DNA of 64,000 bases from Thalassococcus halodurans (GTDB taxonomy: Bacteria > Pseudomonadota > Alphaproteobacteria > Rhodobacterales > Rhodobacteraceae), in assembly GCF_900108225.1 (NCBI RefSeq), contig NZ_FNUZ01000005.1:124001-188000 (forward strand), in the 5' to 3' direction. A program made the position numbers and the translations under genes. Under the pieces are notes generated by a model. That model ran no database searches. It saw only the letters and a list, made by a program, of their open reading frames with translations, and had not been told where the DNA came from. Shown here one piece after another: positions 9,250 through 19,197 of this stretch; within the stretch, counting starts at the first letter, position 1, and each line of letters opens with the position of its first letter.

Positions 9250-9990
9250 CAGACCACGCGGGCGGGTGATCAGCTTCCAGATCACAACGCCGATATAGAC
9301 AAAGCACAGCGCGATCAGGCTCAGCCACGCGTATGTGACCAGCAAAGCCCCCACCAGAACAAAGCCCACCATAAAGATGCGGACATCGCCGCGCGGGACT
9401 TTGACCGTCTTGAACGACCACGTGGGCACGCGGCTGATCATCAACAGACCAATCCCGCCCATGTAAAGCGCAAGCAGCAGGTCAGGCAGCACCGGATCTG
9501 TGCCAAAGCCGAAGGAAATGAACATCGGCAGCATGACAAGCGCTGCGCCCGCAGGCGACGGCACCCCGACGAAATAGGCGTTCTCACTGCCTTTGCCGGG
9601 CATTTCCTCTTTCCGCGCTACATTGAACCGCGCCAGACGCAGAACGCAGCACACCGCATAGACCAGCACCGCCAGCCAGCCCAGACCACGGAAATCCTCA
9701 AGCGCCCAGTGATACAGGATCAAACTGGGAACGACGCCGAAGTTCAGAAAATCGGCCAGCGAATCCAGTTCCGCGCCCATTTTGCTGTCAGACCCAAGCG
9801 CACGGGCAATCCGCCCGTCCAGCCCGTCCAGCACAGCGGCCAGAAGAACCAGTTGCACCGCCAGTTCGTACTGGCCGTTCAGACCGAAACGAATGGCCGT
9901 CAGCCCCGCGCAAATGGCGGTAATGGTCAGCATGTTCGGAATCAGCTGAACCAGAGACAGTTTTTCGTTTTTGCGGTCAGGTCGGGTCAT
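9235..9990 (-). CDS. pssA: CDP-diacylglycerol-serine O-phosphatidyltransferase
   Basis: A 251-residue polytopic membrane enzyme that makes phosphatidylserine from CDP-diacylglycerol and serine. The CDP-alcohol phosphotransferase signature is complete: DGLDGRIAR, then GAELDSLAD (pattern D-x2-DG-x2-AR-x8/9-G-x3-D-x3-D). About seven to eight hydrophobic helices follow. Its ATG overlaps the psd stop by four bases (ATGA), so the two steps to phosphatidylethanolamine are translationally coupled. Confidence 0.96.
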   Translation of the reverse strand: MTRPDRKNEKLSLVQLIPNMLTITAICAGLTAIRFGLNGQYELAVQLVLLAAVLDGLDGRIARALGSDSKMGAELDSLADFLNFGVVPSLILYHWALEDFRGLGWLAVLVYAVCCVLRLARFNVARKEEMPGKGSENAYFVGVPSPAGAALVMLPMFISFGFGTDPVLPDLLLALYMGGIGLLMISRVPTWSFKTVKVPRGDVRIFMVGFVLVGALLVTYAWLSLIALCFVYIGVVIWKLITRPRGLGKPE

Positions 9991-10658
9991 GCGTTGTCCT
10001 GTGTCAGGCGGGCAATCACGGTTTCACCGGCAATCATGGTCTGGCCGATCGACACTTCGGTGCCGACACCTTCGGGAAGGTAAACATCCAGACGCGATCC
10101 AAAGCGGATCAGGCCAAAACGTTCGCCACGGCGCAGGTGATCGCCCTCTTTCGAGAAACACAAGATACGTCGCGCGACCAATCCGGCAATCTGAACAACC
10201 CCCAGATCACGGCCATCATCCATGCGGATCACGATGCCATTGCGTTCGTTGTCCTTGCTGGCCTTGTCCAACGAGGCATTCAGGAACTTGCCCGGCGTAT
10301 AGGCCACCTTGACCACCTCGCCCGGAACCGGCGCGCGGTTGATGTGGCAATTGAAGACCGACATGAAGACGCTGACGCGCAGACGCGGCGCATCGCCCAT
10401 GCCCAGTTCGGGCGGCGGCGACACGGTTTCGATCAGGGACACGATGCCATCAGCAGGGCTGATCACAAGGCCCGGAACCTGCGGCGTGATGCGCGCGGGG
10501 TCGCGGAAGAAGTAGTAGCACCAGACAGTCAGGCCCACGCCGATCCACCCCAGCGGTTCCCAGATCAGGAACAGAACAACGGTGATCGCGGCAAAAACAC
10601 CGACAAATTTGAAGCCTTCGGGATGCATCGGCTTCAGAAACGTGTCGCGCATGCGCAT
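9987..10658 (-). CDS. psd: phosphatidylserine decarboxylase proenzyme
   Basis: A 223-residue small-type decarboxylase that converts phosphatidylserine to phosphatidylethanolamine. It has two N-terminal membrane helices, a SPADG motif and an FNCHINR motif. The autoprocessing site IRFGSR has Gly187-Ser188; cleavage there would turn the Ser into the pyruvoyl cofactor. The ATG at 10658 is chosen because AGGAG lies eight bases upstream; an in-frame TTG six bases earlier is less likely. Coupled to pssA by a four-base overlap. Confidence 0.95.
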   Translation of the reverse strand: MRMRDTFLKPMHPEGFKFVGVFAAITVVLFLIWEPLGWIGVGLTVWCYYFFRDPARITPQVPGLVISPADGIVSLIETVSPPPELGMGDAPRLRVSVFMSVFNCHINRAPVPGEVVKVAYTPGKFLNASLDKASKDNERNGIVIRMDDGRDLGVVQIAGLVARRILCFSKEGDHLRRGERFGLIRFGSRLDVYLPEGVGTEVSIGQTMIAGETVIARLTQDNA

Positions 10659-10751
10659 GGTCAAATCTCCTGTAACGGTGGTCCGCTGGATGCGCGGGCC
10701 AAAGATGTTACGCCTGCCCTAGCCCCCCGCCGCGACGGTGGCAAGGGTCGC

Positions 10752-11357
10752 TTAGCCTTGTGGAACCGTTGCCTGCATGGAGGGACGCTGGGAAAACTTT
10801 TCGTCCCAAGCGGCCAGTTTCGGCCGTCCGTCGCGCCAGTTGCGGTCGTCATGGCGCAAATCCAGATAGCCCAGTGCACAGCCAACCGCGATCTGGCCTG
10901 CGTCAAGCGGCCCTGCAAGATGGCTCATCCAGCGCTCTTCCAGCGCGTCCAGACAGCGCGTGACCTTCAGCCATTGCGCCTCGATCCATTCCTGACTCTG
11001 GATTTCGGGCGCGCGGTAGCGCAGCTCGTACACCATCGACAACGCCGCTTCGAGCAAACCGTCCGCCGTAGCCTCAAGCGTCAGAACATCCCAAATCCGC
11101 GCGTCGGGATAAAGCCCCGCACCAGCGCGGTCGCTCAGATAGCGGGTGATTACTCGGCTGTCGTACAGCGTTGCGCCATCATCACGCACCAAAGCGGGGA
11201 TTTTGCCGATGGGATTCAGCGCTGTCAGTTCCGCATCAGGCTCCATCACCGAGTTTGCACCTGTTACCATCTCGACCTCGTCGAACTGGCCGGTTTCGTG
11301 CAATGTCACAACAACCTTACGGACAAATGGCGATGCGCTAAGCTTCAGCAGCTTCAT
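10752..11357 (-). CDS. glutathione S-transferase family protein
   Basis: A 201-residue cytoplasmic GST. The N-terminal thioredoxin-like domain shows LSASPFVRKVVVTLHE with a Ser in the catalytic region and NPIGKIPALV with the conserved cis-Pro; DSRVITRYL follows. The rest is the helical C-terminal domain. The substrate is unknown and the neighbours give no hint. Single gene between psd and xerC. Confidence 0.88.
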   Translation of the reverse strand: MKLLKLSASPFVRKVVVTLHETGQFDEVEMVTGANSVMEPDAELTALNPIGKIPALVRDDGATLYDSRVITRYLSDRAGAGLYPDARIWDVLTLEATADGLLEAALSMVYELRYRAPEIQSQEWIEAQWLKVTRCLDALEERWMSHLAGPLDAGQIAVGCALGYLDLRHDDRNWRDGRPKLAAWDEKFSQRPSMQATVPQG

Positions 11358-11426
11358 GGGAGCCCCCTCTTTCCAATGCGTTCGTGTGGTGACCGTAGGG
11401 TCGCCCCCCGCAGATGGAAAGCGCCT

Positions 11427-12350
11427 TTATGCTTTGGGATGCGCCTTTTCGTAGACTTTCATCAGGTGCACCGTATCAACCGCCGTATAGGCCTGTGTCG
11501 TCGACAGCGAAGAATGCCCCAGCAGTTCCTGAATAGCCCGCAGATCGCCCCCTGCCTCAAGCAGATGGGTGGCAAAGCTGTGGCGCATGGCGTGGGGCGT
11601 GGCCGTCGACGGCAGGCCAAGCTGCATCCGCGCGGCTGCGGTTACCTTTTGCACCATCCGCGCCTGCAACGGCCCGCCACGGGCCCCGCGAAACACCGGA
11701 TCGTGTGTGCCAATCGGGAACGGCGCCATTTTGACGTATCGCGCGACGGCCTCTCGGGCTGCGGGGATCACCGGAACGATCCGTTCTTTTCCGCCCTTCC
11801 CGATGATCCGCAGCACATCGCCCAGCGGCAGGTCGCGGCCCGTCAGGCCCAATGCCTCGGATATCCGCAGGCCGCAGCCGTAAAGCAGCGTCACAACCGC
11901 CGCATCGCGCGCGCCGATCCAATCAGCCCGCCCCTGTTCACCCACGGTATCAATCACCGCACGGGCGGCATCTGCCGACAGAGGACGAGGCAGTTTTTTC
12001 TGAAAACGCGGCGCGCGGGCGGCAAGGACCGATGTCGCCTCGAATCCCTCACGCTCGGACAGCCAACGATAAAAACTTTTGACGGCAGACAGTTTACGCG
12101 CTGCTGATCGCGGTGCCACCCCCTGCCCGCGCAGATGCGCCATCCACGACCGCATGTCGGACACGGTGATGCGCGACAAAGGGCCAAGGCCCTGTGCCTC
12201 GGCATAGTGGTTGGTCATGAAGGCGATGAAATCCAGAACATCCGCACGATAGGCGTTCAGCGTATTTTCCGACGCGCCTTTCAGTGCAGCCATCGAGGCC
12301 AACCAGTTTTCCAGCGCGTCCCGCGCCTGTGCGGAAATCCCGAGTGTCAC
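11427..12350 (-). CDS. xerC: site-specific tyrosine recombinase XerC
   Basis: A 307-residue recombinase that resolves chromosome dimers at dif with XerD. The N-terminal SAM-like core-binding domain is followed by a full catalytic set: Arg162 (GLRISEAL), Lys185/188 (GKGGKER), His253 and Arg256 (HAMRHSFATHLL), His279 (LLGHSSLSTTQ) and the nucleophile Tyr288. It starts with GTG at 12350, overlapping the DUF484 stop by four bases (GTGA). The DUF484-xerC pairing is the normal housekeeping context, so it is not a phage integrase. Confidence 0.94.
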   Translation of the reverse strand: MTLGISAQARDALENWLASMAALKGASENTLNAYRADVLDFIAFMTNHYAEAQGLGPLSRITVSDMRSWMAHLRGQGVAPRSAARKLSAVKSFYRWLSEREGFEATSVLAARAPRFQKKLPRPLSADAARAVIDTVGEQGRADWIGARDAAVVTLLYGCGLRISEALGLTGRDLPLGDVLRIIGKGGKERIVPVIPAAREAVARYVKMAPFPIGTHDPVFRGARGGPLQARMVQKVTAAARMQLGLPSTATPHAMRHSFATHLLEAGGDLRAIQELLGHSSLSTTQAYTAVDTVHLMKVYEKAHPKA

Positions 12351-13054
12351 GACAACCAGCGGCGCATGGACCGTTCGAACACACCGGCAAAGAATGCCAG
12401 AAGGTCCGTGCCGTGCTGCGGCGTAAACTGATGGGGGTCTTCGGCACCGAAGACCAGCAGACCGGGCTGACGGCCTTCGCCGAAGTCCAGCTTCAGGCAG
12501 GCCTCGGACCGCAGGTAGCTGCCCTTGTCGCCGTAAATGCGTGCATCGCCTTCGTGCATCTGGCGCAGGGTCACCTGACGGACCGGCAGATTACGGCCTT
12601 CGGTCAGATAGTCATTGATAAAGCCCGATTGCGCGATGCTAAGAACATCACCCAGACGGTTCAGCGCCTGATCCTGTTCGCCAGCAGGCGATTCCAGCAC
12701 CAAGCGGACCGCATCCACGCGTAGGATATCGGCCACTTCGCCACCCAGTTCGCGCAGGAAGGCCTCGAACTCGATCGGGTCCAGCATGCGCAGGATCGCG
12801 CGGTGGATCTGATTGGTACCGGAAAGGTTTTCATAGGCCGCTGCAATCACCGACCGGTGGGTTTCTTCCAACCGGTCCAGACGCTGTTCCAGACGATCCA
12901 TCGCAATGCCGCGCAGATCGACGATATTGGCGCCCATTGCCCGTTCATTGGCCGCAACCAACGCCCGCATCAGATCGGCGTCTTCAAGCACAATATCCGG
13001 GCTGGTCAGGATTTTTTCGCGCAAATCGCCTTCAATACGCGCACTGCTGGTCAT
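12347..13054 (-). CDS. DUF484 family protein (GAF-like)
   Basis: A 235-residue cytoplasmic protein of the DUF484 family. A helical N-terminus (about 1-85, with a coiled-coil-like RLEQRLDRLEETHRSV) precedes a GAF-like domain. The gene is classically found directly upstream of xerC and overlaps it by four bases here. The biochemical role is not established in the family; linkage suggests a function around chromosome segregation or recombination. Confidence 0.88.
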   Translation of the reverse strand: MTSSARIEGDLREKILTSPDIVLEDADLMRALVAANERAMGANIVDLRGIAMDRLEQRLDRLEETHRSVIAAAYENLSGTNQIHRAILRMLDPIEFEAFLRELGGEVADILRVDAVRLVLESPAGEQDQALNRLGDVLSIAQSGFINDYLTEGRNLPVRQVTLRQMHEGDARIYGDKGSYLRSEACLKLDFGEGRQPGLLVFGAEDPHQFTPQHGTDLLAFFAGVFERSMRRWLS

Positions 13055-13103
13055 GGTTGGCCTCGTGTTCTTTTCGCTACCTTACCAGAAAATGGCAGGT
13101 GCC

Positions 13104-13120
13104 TGAGAATTAATTTCTCA
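13104..13120. promoter_or_regulatory. short palindrome upstream of DUF484-xerC
   Basis: TGAGAATTAATTTCTCA is an almost perfect inverted repeat centred on TTAAT, 50 bp upstream of the DUF484 start in an otherwise unremarkable gap. It could be an operator or a chance AT-rich palindrome. Confidence 0.3.
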
Positions 13121-13221
13121 CTTATTCGCTCGGCGTCATGTCTCTACTTTGGGGCCGCGTCTGTCAACGAAAGCTTGGTGAAAGTTTATGACAAAACGCG
13201 CGGCGTTGTGGGCATGTCACG

Positions 13222-13923
13222 TCATGCCCCACCAAGGTATTGCGCAAGCGCAGGCGGCGGGTTGTCGAGCAACGGGCCCGTGGGTTGCGGCGCATGGGCG
13301 ATGCCCTCGCTGACCAGAACGGTTTCCGGCGCGAACCGCCGCGCATCGTTCGGATCATGGGTCACGATCAGCACCAGCGCCTGCAGCCGGTCGGCCACCT
13401 TTGCCAGCAAATCCAGCATTTCGGCCTTCAGCGCGGGCCCCAGCGCCGAGAAAGGCTCGTCCAGCAACATGATGGGGCGTTCCTGCAAAACCACCCGCGC
13501 CAATGCCGCGCGACTTTGCTGACCACCGGACAATTGCGCCGGCTTGCGCCCGCCCATGCCAGCAAGCCCCACATCCGCCAAAGCCTGCGCAATCTTCTCG
13601 CGGCCCTCGGCCCCGATGCGCCCCCCGTCTGGGCGCAAAGCCAGCGCCAGATTGCGATCAACCGTCAGGTGCGGGAACAGGTTGTTGTCTTGGAATAGCA
13701 TCGCCAAGGGGCGTTCTGCGGGCGACAGATCGGTGAAGGGCTGACCGTTCCACGACACCGCGCCAGACACCAAAGGCCGGAAGCCCGCAATCGCATCTAG
13801 AAGCGTCGATTTACCTGCGCCGGACGGCCCGATCACGGCATAGCGACCCGCTGCCCGCAAACCCAGATCAGCCCGCAGGTCGAAATCGCCCTCTTTCAGA
13901 TGCAGGCCCTTCAACTCAAGCAT
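13222..13923 (-). CDS. thiQ: thiamine ABC transporter ATP-binding protein
   Basis: A 233-residue ABC ATPase with Walker A GPSGAGKST (33-41), signature LSGGQQSRAALARV and Walker B IMLLDEPFSAL followed by an H-loop (LIVTHD). The D-loop reads SALGP rather than the usual SALD. It overlaps the thiP stop by eight bases, so it powers the ThiBPQ importer for thiamine and thiamine phosphates. The identity depends mostly on operon context and the TPP riboswitch upstream of thiB. Confidence 0.92.
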   Translation of the reverse strand: MLELKGLHLKEGDFDLRADLGLRAAGRYAVIGPSGAGKSTLLDAIAGFRPLVSGAVSWNGQPFTDLSPAERPLAMLFQDNNLFPHLTVDRNLALALRPDGGRIGAEGREKIAQALADVGLAGMGGRKPAQLSGGQQSRAALARVVLQERPIMLLDEPFSALGPALKAEMLDLLAKVADRLQALVLIVTHDPNDARRFAPETVLVSEGIAHAPQPTGPLLDNPPPALAQYLGGA

Positions 13924-15424
13924 TCACGCGTCCCCCACGGTCAAACAGCCAGAACAGCCCGAGGCTGAGCATCAACAACAAAAGCGCCGCCCCCTGCGCC
14001 GCCTCCATCTGGTATCGGCCCATCAGTTGGTAGACGTGCAAAGGCAAGGTCGCACGGTCCGGATCGGCAAACAGCGCGATGACACCCAGATCACCCATCG
14101 ACAGTGCCGCGGTCAAACCCGCCGCAAACCCCAAAGGCCGCCGCAAACGGGGCAGATAGACAAAGCGCACCCAAGCCCACGGCGTCAGCCCCAATGCGGC
14201 GCTGAGCCGCGCATGGTCCTGTCGGATCGCCTCGGCCTCAGGCCGCAGAATGCGCAGGGCAAACGGCAGGCTGACCAATGCGTTGATCACGGCCGTAACT
14301 GGCAAGGCCACGGACAACGGGTTGATGTAAGGCCGCAGGATCAGGAACAGCCCCGTGCCCAGAACCAAGGGCGACAATGCGATGCCCAGAAGGCCGATCA
14401 ACTCGCCCCGCCGCGTCGCGAGCGGCAGCGCCCAGAGGATGCACAGCAATGTCGAGCCCAAAGCGACCGACATCGAATGCCCCGCCGCCTGCCACACCGA
14501 TGCGCTCAACATTGGCAAACCCGCCAACCCATTCCACGCAACCAGCGCCAAGGGCATCAGCAGGAACAGCGCGGCCAGCATGATCCAGAGCGTATCCAGC
14601 GCCAAGCCGAACCGCCCCGCATCAAACCGCATAACGACGCGATCCAAACCAGAGCCGAACCCATCACCCCGTGCCAGCGCCAAAGCGCCCACACCTGCGA
14701 CCACGGCCAGTACCAACTGCACCAAAGACAGGCTGGCCGCACGGGCCAGATCGAAATCAAAGCGCATCGCCTGATAGATCGCCAGTTCAACCGTCGTCGC
14801 CTTCGGCCCGCCACCCAAGGTCAGCGCCACCGCAAAGGACGACAGGCAAATCACAAAGATCACCGCAAAGGCCCCGGGCGCGACGCGCAGCAGCATGGGC
14901 CACTCCAACACCTTGTACGCCGCCCACGGGCGCAGCCCCAAGCCAGCAGACAACCGAAACCGTTCAGACGGGATCGCCAGCCACCCTTGCAACAACATCC
15001 GTGTCGCCAAGGGCAGATTAAAGAACACATGCGCAATGATGACCCCGTGCAGGCCATAGATCGTCATGCTTGGCAGGCCCAAGGCCCGCAGAAGTCCGTT
15101 GAAAATCCCGTTGTTGCCGAACACCGCGATCAGGCCCAGCACCGCCACGATCACCGGCAGGATGAACGGCGCACCCAACAGGGCCACCAAGGCCCCGCGC
15201 CCGACAAACCGCCGCCGCGCCAACGCGCGGGCCACTGGAATGGCAAACAACACGCTGAGCCCCGCTGAAATCACCGCCTGCGTCAGCGTAAACCGGATCG
15301 CGCCCCAATCACCGGGCGCGAACCCGCCAACCCCGCCAGCCCGCAGTGACACTGCCACCACGGGCCCAAGGGTTAAAAGCGCGACAAGCGCGCCCGCGAT
15401 TATTGCGAAAGCGCGGTGCGCCAT
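13916..15424 (-). CDS. thiP: thiamine ABC transporter permease
   Basis: A 502-residue permease with twelve predicted transmembrane helices in two fused halves, each bearing an EAA-type loop for the ATPase (first half near ASAGLGLRPWAAYKVLEWP, second half AALGLTPWAWVRFVYLPRL). This duplicated arrangement is typical of ThiP and FbpB-like permeases. It overlaps thiB by 25 bases and thiQ by eight, showing one translation unit. Confidence 0.94.
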   Translation of the reverse strand: MAHRAFAIIAGALVALLTLGPVVAVSLRAGGVGGFAPGDWGAIRFTLTQAVISAGLSVLFAIPVARALARRRFVGRGALVALLGAPFILPVIVAVLGLIAVFGNNGIFNGLLRALGLPSMTIYGLHGVIIAHVFFNLPLATRMLLQGWLAIPSERFRLSAGLGLRPWAAYKVLEWPMLLRVAPGAFAVIFVICLSSFAVALTLGGGPKATTVELAIYQAMRFDFDLARAASLSLVQLVLAVVAGVGALALARGDGFGSGLDRVVMRFDAGRFGLALDTLWIMLAALFLLMPLALVAWNGLAGLPMLSASVWQAAGHSMSVALGSTLLCILWALPLATRRGELIGLLGIALSPLVLGTGLFLILRPYINPLSVALPVTAVINALVSLPFALRILRPEAEAIRQDHARLSAALGLTPWAWVRFVYLPRLRRPLGFAAGLTAALSMGDLGVIALFADPDRATLPLHVYQLMGRYQMEAAQGAALLLLMLSLGLFWLFDRGGRVNA

Positions 15425-16383
15425 GCCTCGATCGCTGTATCACGCAGCTCGGCTGCTTCGTCTTCGGAATAGAACAGAACTTTTTCGGGCAGGTTCAGCT
15501 CTTTGAAACCTTCCGGCCATTTATCCTGTTGCAAAGCCGCAGGGATCGACCAGTTGCCCGTGGCAATCATCGACTGGAACTGTTCAGACAGCACAAACGC
15601 CATGAACTGATCGGCCAGTTCCGGCACATCGGTGCTGGCGACTTTGGCGGCGAGTTCGACCATGAAGTAGTGACCTTCAGGGAAAATCGCGGCCTTCTTG
15701 GTGCGGTCTTCTTCGGCGATGATGTGGTATGCAGGGGATGTCGTGTAAGACAGCACCATGTCCGCCTCACCATCGGTGAACAAACCATAGCTTTCCGACC
15801 AGCCCTTGGTCACAGTCAGCACCTTGGGTGCCAGCTTTTCCCAAGCCGCCTGCGCCTGATCGCCGTAAACCGCCTGCACCCACAGTGCCAGCGCAAGGCC
15901 GGAAATGGATGTGCGCGGGTCCTGAATGACCAGCTTCAGATCGTCGTCCGAGTTCACCAGAGCATCAAAGCTGGCGGGCGGGTTGGCGATTTTCTCTTCG
16001 TTATAGATAAAGGCCGTGTGCCCGTAGTTATAAGGCAGGAAGATCGCGTCATCCCACTCAAGCGGCAGGGTCAGTGGCGACAGGTCCACATTGTGCGGCG
16101 CAAACAGGCCGGTTTCGCGGGCCTTTTTGGTGACATCGGTGTTCAGGCCGAACACGATATCCGCTTCGGTCTGGTCGCCTTCCAGCAGGATGCGCGGCAA
16201 CAGATCGCCCGGCTTGAACTGCAGATCGCAGCCGCATTCCGCTTCGAACAGCTCTTCAATCTTGGGGCCCGGCCCCCATTCGGATGTGATGTAGTCAGGT
16301 GCGTAAACCGTCAGCACATTGTCCTGTGCTGTCGCGGCAGTTGCCGCCATCAGTCCCGCAGCGATGATAAAGCCCTTGGTCAT
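15400..16383 (-). CDS. thiB: thiamine-binding periplasmic protein
   Basis: A 327-residue solute-binding protein with a short Sec signal peptide (MTKGFIIAAGLMAATAATAQ) and the ThiB-type start of the mature chain (LTVYAPDYITSEWGPG). The ATG at 16383 has GGAG just upstream; a reading frame continues 53 codons further but covers the riboswitch and is non-coding. It delivers thiamine or its phosphates to ThiPQ. Confidence 0.94.
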   Translation of the reverse strand: MTKGFIIAAGLMAATAATAQDNVLTVYAPDYITSEWGPGPKIEELFEAECGCDLQFKPGDLLPRILLEGDQTEADIVFGLNTDVTKKARETGLFAPHNVDLSPLTLPLEWDDAIFLPYNYGHTAFIYNEEKIANPPASFDALVNSDDDLKLVIQDPRTSISGLALALWVQAVYGDQAQAAWEKLAPKVLTVTKGWSESYGLFTDGEADMVLSYTTSPAYHIIAEEDRTKKAAIFPEGHYFMVELAAKVASTDVPELADQFMAFVLSEQFQSMIATGNWSIPAALQQDKWPEGFKELNLPEKVLFYSEDEAAELRDTAIEAWRTALSQ

Positions 16384-16447
16384 GGCATTCTCCATTCTGC
16401 GACGGACGGGCAAGGATGGAGCGGGACAAGGGTCCGTGGGCCATGGC

Positions 16448-16533
16448 CTTCCCTCCGCCGGTGTTAACCGGTTCAGGTTCGACGGGTTCGCGAAGCGTCG
16501 CATCTCAGCTTGGACCAACCCAAGCACCCCGAG
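16448..16533 (-). promoter_or_regulatory. TPP riboswitch (THI element) controlling thiBPQ
   Basis: Read on the minus strand, the region has the TPP aptamer hallmarks in order: GGGGTGCTTGGG at the 5' side of P1/P2, the invariant CTGAGAT bulge that binds the pyrimidine, then GAACCCGTCGAACCTGAA and CCGGTTAACACCGGCGGAGGGA as the P4/P5 pyrophosphate sensor and closing strand. It ends about 65 bases before the thiB start, so the expression platform lies in that space. High TPP should shut off import. Confidence 0.95.
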
Positions 16534-16635
16534 GTGCGGCAACAGCTAGTGCCCCACGTAGGTGGATTCAAGCGAAATCCCTTGAGGGTCCGCGTCCCCT
16601 GCCCTAGGACGTCACCCAAGATCAGGAGATGCTTC

Positions 16636-17736
16636 ATGAGCTTCAACACATTCGGCCACCTTTTCCGCGTCACCACATGGGGCGAAAGCCACGGACCCGC
16701 CCTTGGCTGCACCGTCGACGGCTGCCCCCCTGGCGTTGCCGTGACCGAAGAAATGCTGCAGCACTGGCTGGACCGCCGCAAACCGGGCCAGAACCGCTAC
16801 ACCACCCAGCGCCGCGAACCTGACGCGGTGAAAATCCTGTCGGGCGTGTTCGAAGGCAAAACCACGGGCACCTCGATCCAGTTGATGATCGAAAACACCG
16901 ACCAGCGATCCAAGGATTACGGCGAAATCGCCGAAACCTTCCGCCCCGGTCACGCCGATATCACCTACTGGCAGAAATACGGCATCCGCGACTATCGCGG
17001 TGGCGGCCGCTCGTCGGCGCGCGAAACAGCCGCCCGTGTGGCCGCCGGCGGCATCGCCCGCGCTGTTCTGGCCGACATGCTACCTGACCTGAAAATCACC
17101 GGCTACATGACACAAATGGGCCCGCACGGCATCACCGGCGACCGCGACATGGCCGAGATCGAGAACAACCCCTTCTGGGTGCCATCAGCCGCGACCGCTG
17201 ATCAGTGGGCCGAGTATCTGGATGGCCTGCGCAAATCCGGCAGCTCCGTTGGTGCGGTGATCGAAGTTGTGGCCCAAGGCCTGCCCGCAGGTATCGGCGC
17301 ACCGATCTACGCGAAGCTGGACACCGATCTTGCAGCCGCGATGATGTCGATCAACGCAGTCAAAGGCGTTGAAATCGGCGAAGGCATGAACGCCGCCGCC
17401 CTGACTGGCGAAGAAAACGCCGACGAGATTTCCATGGGGCCGGACGGCCAGCCGATCTACGGCTCGAACCACGCAGGCGGCATCCTTGGCGGTATTTCTA
17501 CCGGTCAGGACGTCGTCGTGCGCTTCTCGGTGAAACCCACATCGTCGATCCTGAAACCGCGCGGGTCGGTCACCAAATCCGGCAAGGAAACCGAAGTCGT
17601 CACTAAAGGCCGCCATGACCCCTGCGTCGGCATCCGCGCCGTCCCGGTGGGCGAGGCGATGATGGCCTGCGTTCTATTGGATCAGATTCTGATGGACCGC
17701 GCCCAGACTGGCGGCAAGCGCGGTCAGATCGGTTAA
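16636..17736 (+). CDS. aroC: chorismate synthase
   Basis: A 366-residue enzyme that converts EPSP to chorismate using reduced FMN, the last step of the shikimate pathway. Signatures are present: [18 protein letters not shown] near residues 17-34, [19 protein letters not shown] around 128-146 and the C-terminal KPTSSI followed by [20 protein letters not shown] 16636 is chosen for AGGAG eight bases upstream and exact family N-terminus ([12 protein letters not shown]). Divergent from thiBPQ. Confidence 0.98.
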   Translation: MSFNTFGHLFRVTTWGESHGPALGCTVDGCPPGVAVTEEMLQHWLDRRKPGQNRYTTQRREPDAVKILSGVFEGKTTGTSIQLMIENTDQRSKDYGEIAETFRPGHADITYWQKYGIRDYRGGGRSSARETAARVAAGGIARAVLADMLPDLKITGYMTQMGPHGITGDRDMAEIENNPFWVPSAATADQWAEYLDGLRKSGSSVGAVIEVVAQGLPAGIGAPIYAKLDTDLAAAMMSINAVKGVEIGEGMNAAALTGEENADEISMGPDGQPIYGSNHAGGILGGISTGQDVVVRFSVKPTSSILKPRGSVTKSGKETEVVTKGRHDPCVGIRAVPVGEAMMACVLLDQILMDRAQTGGKRGQIG

Positions 17737-17740
17737 GGGT

Positions 17741-17890
17741 TCCGCCGCGCTTCGCGCGTCGGCGTAGTGGGGGCTCTGCCCCCTTGGCCTTCGGCCAATT
17801 CCCCCGAGGTATTTGTCGACAGAAAATACACTGTGTTCTTAGTGAGATTTTCTGTCCCCAAATACCTCCGCCGGAGGCTCCCGCAATCAG
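17741..17890. repeat. cluster of hairpins / REP-like intergenic element after aroC
   Basis: Three structures follow the aroC stop: GGGGGCTCTGCCCCC (17769-17783), TTGGCCTTCGGCCAA (17784-17798), and a 22-base inverted repeat with two mismatches (17806-17827 and 17847-17868) built around CCGAGGTATTTG, with a 19-base loop. The outer motif CCCGAGGTATTT resembles an intergenic element I associate with Rhodobacterales genomes. It separates aroC from the urease operon and probably acts as a two-way terminator or mRNA stabiliser. Confidence 0.7.
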
Positions 17891-17911
17891 ACCTTGCGCG
17901 AGGTTTCTGAT

Positions 17912-18547
17912 TTACTCGGCAGCGATGGGTTTCAGGTCCAACCCACCGATATCGCAGAGAAGGTCGATGATCTGATCCACGCCTTTGTTGTGCTTGTTCT
18001 GCGCAAAAACAAAGGGCTTGCCCGCCCGCATCCTGGCCGCGTCCCGCTCCATCACTTCAAGCGACGCACCCACGTAGGGTGCCAGATCAGTTTTGTTGAT
18101 CACGAGGATGTCGGATTTACAGATCGCCGGCCCGCCTTTGCGTGGGATTTCTTCGCCCGCGGCCACGTCGATCACATAGATCGTCACATCCGCCAGTTCG
18201 GGCGAGAACGTTGCTGACAGGTTATCCCCGCCTGACTCGATCAACACCAGTTCCAGATCGGGGATCGCTTTGGTCAGCTCATCCACCGCCGCCAAGTTGA
18301 TCGAAGCATCTTCACGGATCGCCGTATGTGGACAGCCCCCTGTTTCCACGCCGCGAATACGTTCCAATGGCAGCACCTGCATCCGCATCAACGCTTCTGC
18401 GTCTTCGCGCGTGTAGATGTCATTCGTGATCACCGCCATCGACAGGCGTGGACCAAGGGCGCGCGCCAGTTGGGCGGTCAGTGTCGTTTTGCCAGCGCCC
18501 ACAGGGCCGCCGATACCGACACGCAATGGGCCGTTTGGGGATGCCAT
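17912..18547 (-). CDS. ureG: urease accessory GTPase UreG
   Basis: A 211-residue SIMIBI-class GTPase that drives nickel insertion into urease. P-loop [10 protein letters not shown] at 14-23, the nickel-site motif [13 protein letters not shown] (Cys-Pro-His), the switch segment ESGGDN and the base motif NKTDL are all visible. Last of the urease operon, 14 bp after ureF. Confidence 0.97.
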   Translation of the reverse strand: MASPNGPLRVGIGGPVGAGKTTLTAQLARALGPRLSMAVITNDIYTREDAEALMRMQVLPLERIRGVETGGCPHTAIREDASINLAAVDELTKAIPDLELVLIESGGDNLSATFSPELADVTIYVIDVAAGEEIPRKGGPAICKSDILVINKTDLAPYVGASLEVMERDAARMRAGKPFVFAQNKHNKGVDQIIDLLCDIGGLDLKPIAAE

Positions 18548-18561
18548 AAGAAACCTCCTGT

Positions 18562-19197
18562 TCAGGACCGGAAGAGCCGCGTTTCCAGCACTTCGTGCCG
18601 CGCGGATGAGATATCGATAAGGGGTGCAAAGCCGCCGATGTCGTCGATTGGCGTGTCAGCCGCCTGCGCCACAACGTCAGAGCAGATCGCCGCGGCCTTA
18701 GCCAGCACAGCCTGACCGTCGCTTTGCCCCAAGGGGATCAGCCGGACGCCTGCGTGAACGAGGTTCGATGCCATGCCCAACAAACATGCCTCGGCGCTCG
18801 GGATACGGGGCAGGCCCATCAGGGCCGCAGCGCGACCAGCCGCAACGGGATAGGCCATATCGGGCAAATCCAGCTGCCAGACCTTGCGCATCGTGGCGGC
18901 AAAAGCCGCGCCTTGCAGCATGGTTTCGCGACGCCGTTCCTCGGTGCCGGAAAGCGCGGCGGCCAGTTCAGCGACCTCGGCCAGATCGTCCCCCGCATCA
19001 TAGGCACAGCAAAACAGCGCTGCATCCGTGGCCCCCGCGCCAAAGCGCAGCACGGTTTCCAGCCAGTCCTCCATATCGCCAACAGACGCCACCCGCCCCT
19101 CGGCCACCATCGCCTCAAGCCCATGGGAATAGGCAAAGCCACCCGTCGGGAAGGCGGGCGAAAATACTTGGTGAAGGGTCAGGAACGGATCAGCCAT
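18562..19197 (-). CDS. ureF: urease accessory protein UreF
   Basis: A 211-residue all-helical UreF that acts as GTPase regulator within the UreDFG chaperone complex. Family motifs [16 protein letters not shown] near the N-terminus and the C-terminal Arg-rich end ([11 protein letters not shown]) are present. The ATG at 19197 (MADPFLTL) gives the family length and overlaps the ureE stop by eight bases; a frame extending upstream runs through ureE's His-rich coding end and is discarded. Confidence 0.95.
   Translation of the reverse strand: MADPFLTLHQVFSPAFPTGGFAYSHGLEAMVAEGRVASVGDMEDWLETVLRFGAGATDAALFCCAYDAGDDLAEVAELAAALSGTEERRRETMLQGAAFAATMRKVWQLDLPDMAYPVAAGRAAALMGLPRIPSAEACLLGMASNLVHAGVRLIPLGQSDGQAVLAKAAAICSDVVAQAADTPIDDIGGFAPLIDISSARHEVLETRLFRS

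Noticed and set aside
10137-12107. A 656-codon plus-strand frame
   Set aside because: Antisense to psd, GST and xerC, all with intact motifs. No ribosome site or domain.
11427-12350. The tyrosine recombinase as a phage or integrative-element integrase
   Set aside because: It is coupled to DUF484, has XerC length and motifs, and no attachment repeats or phage genes surround it.
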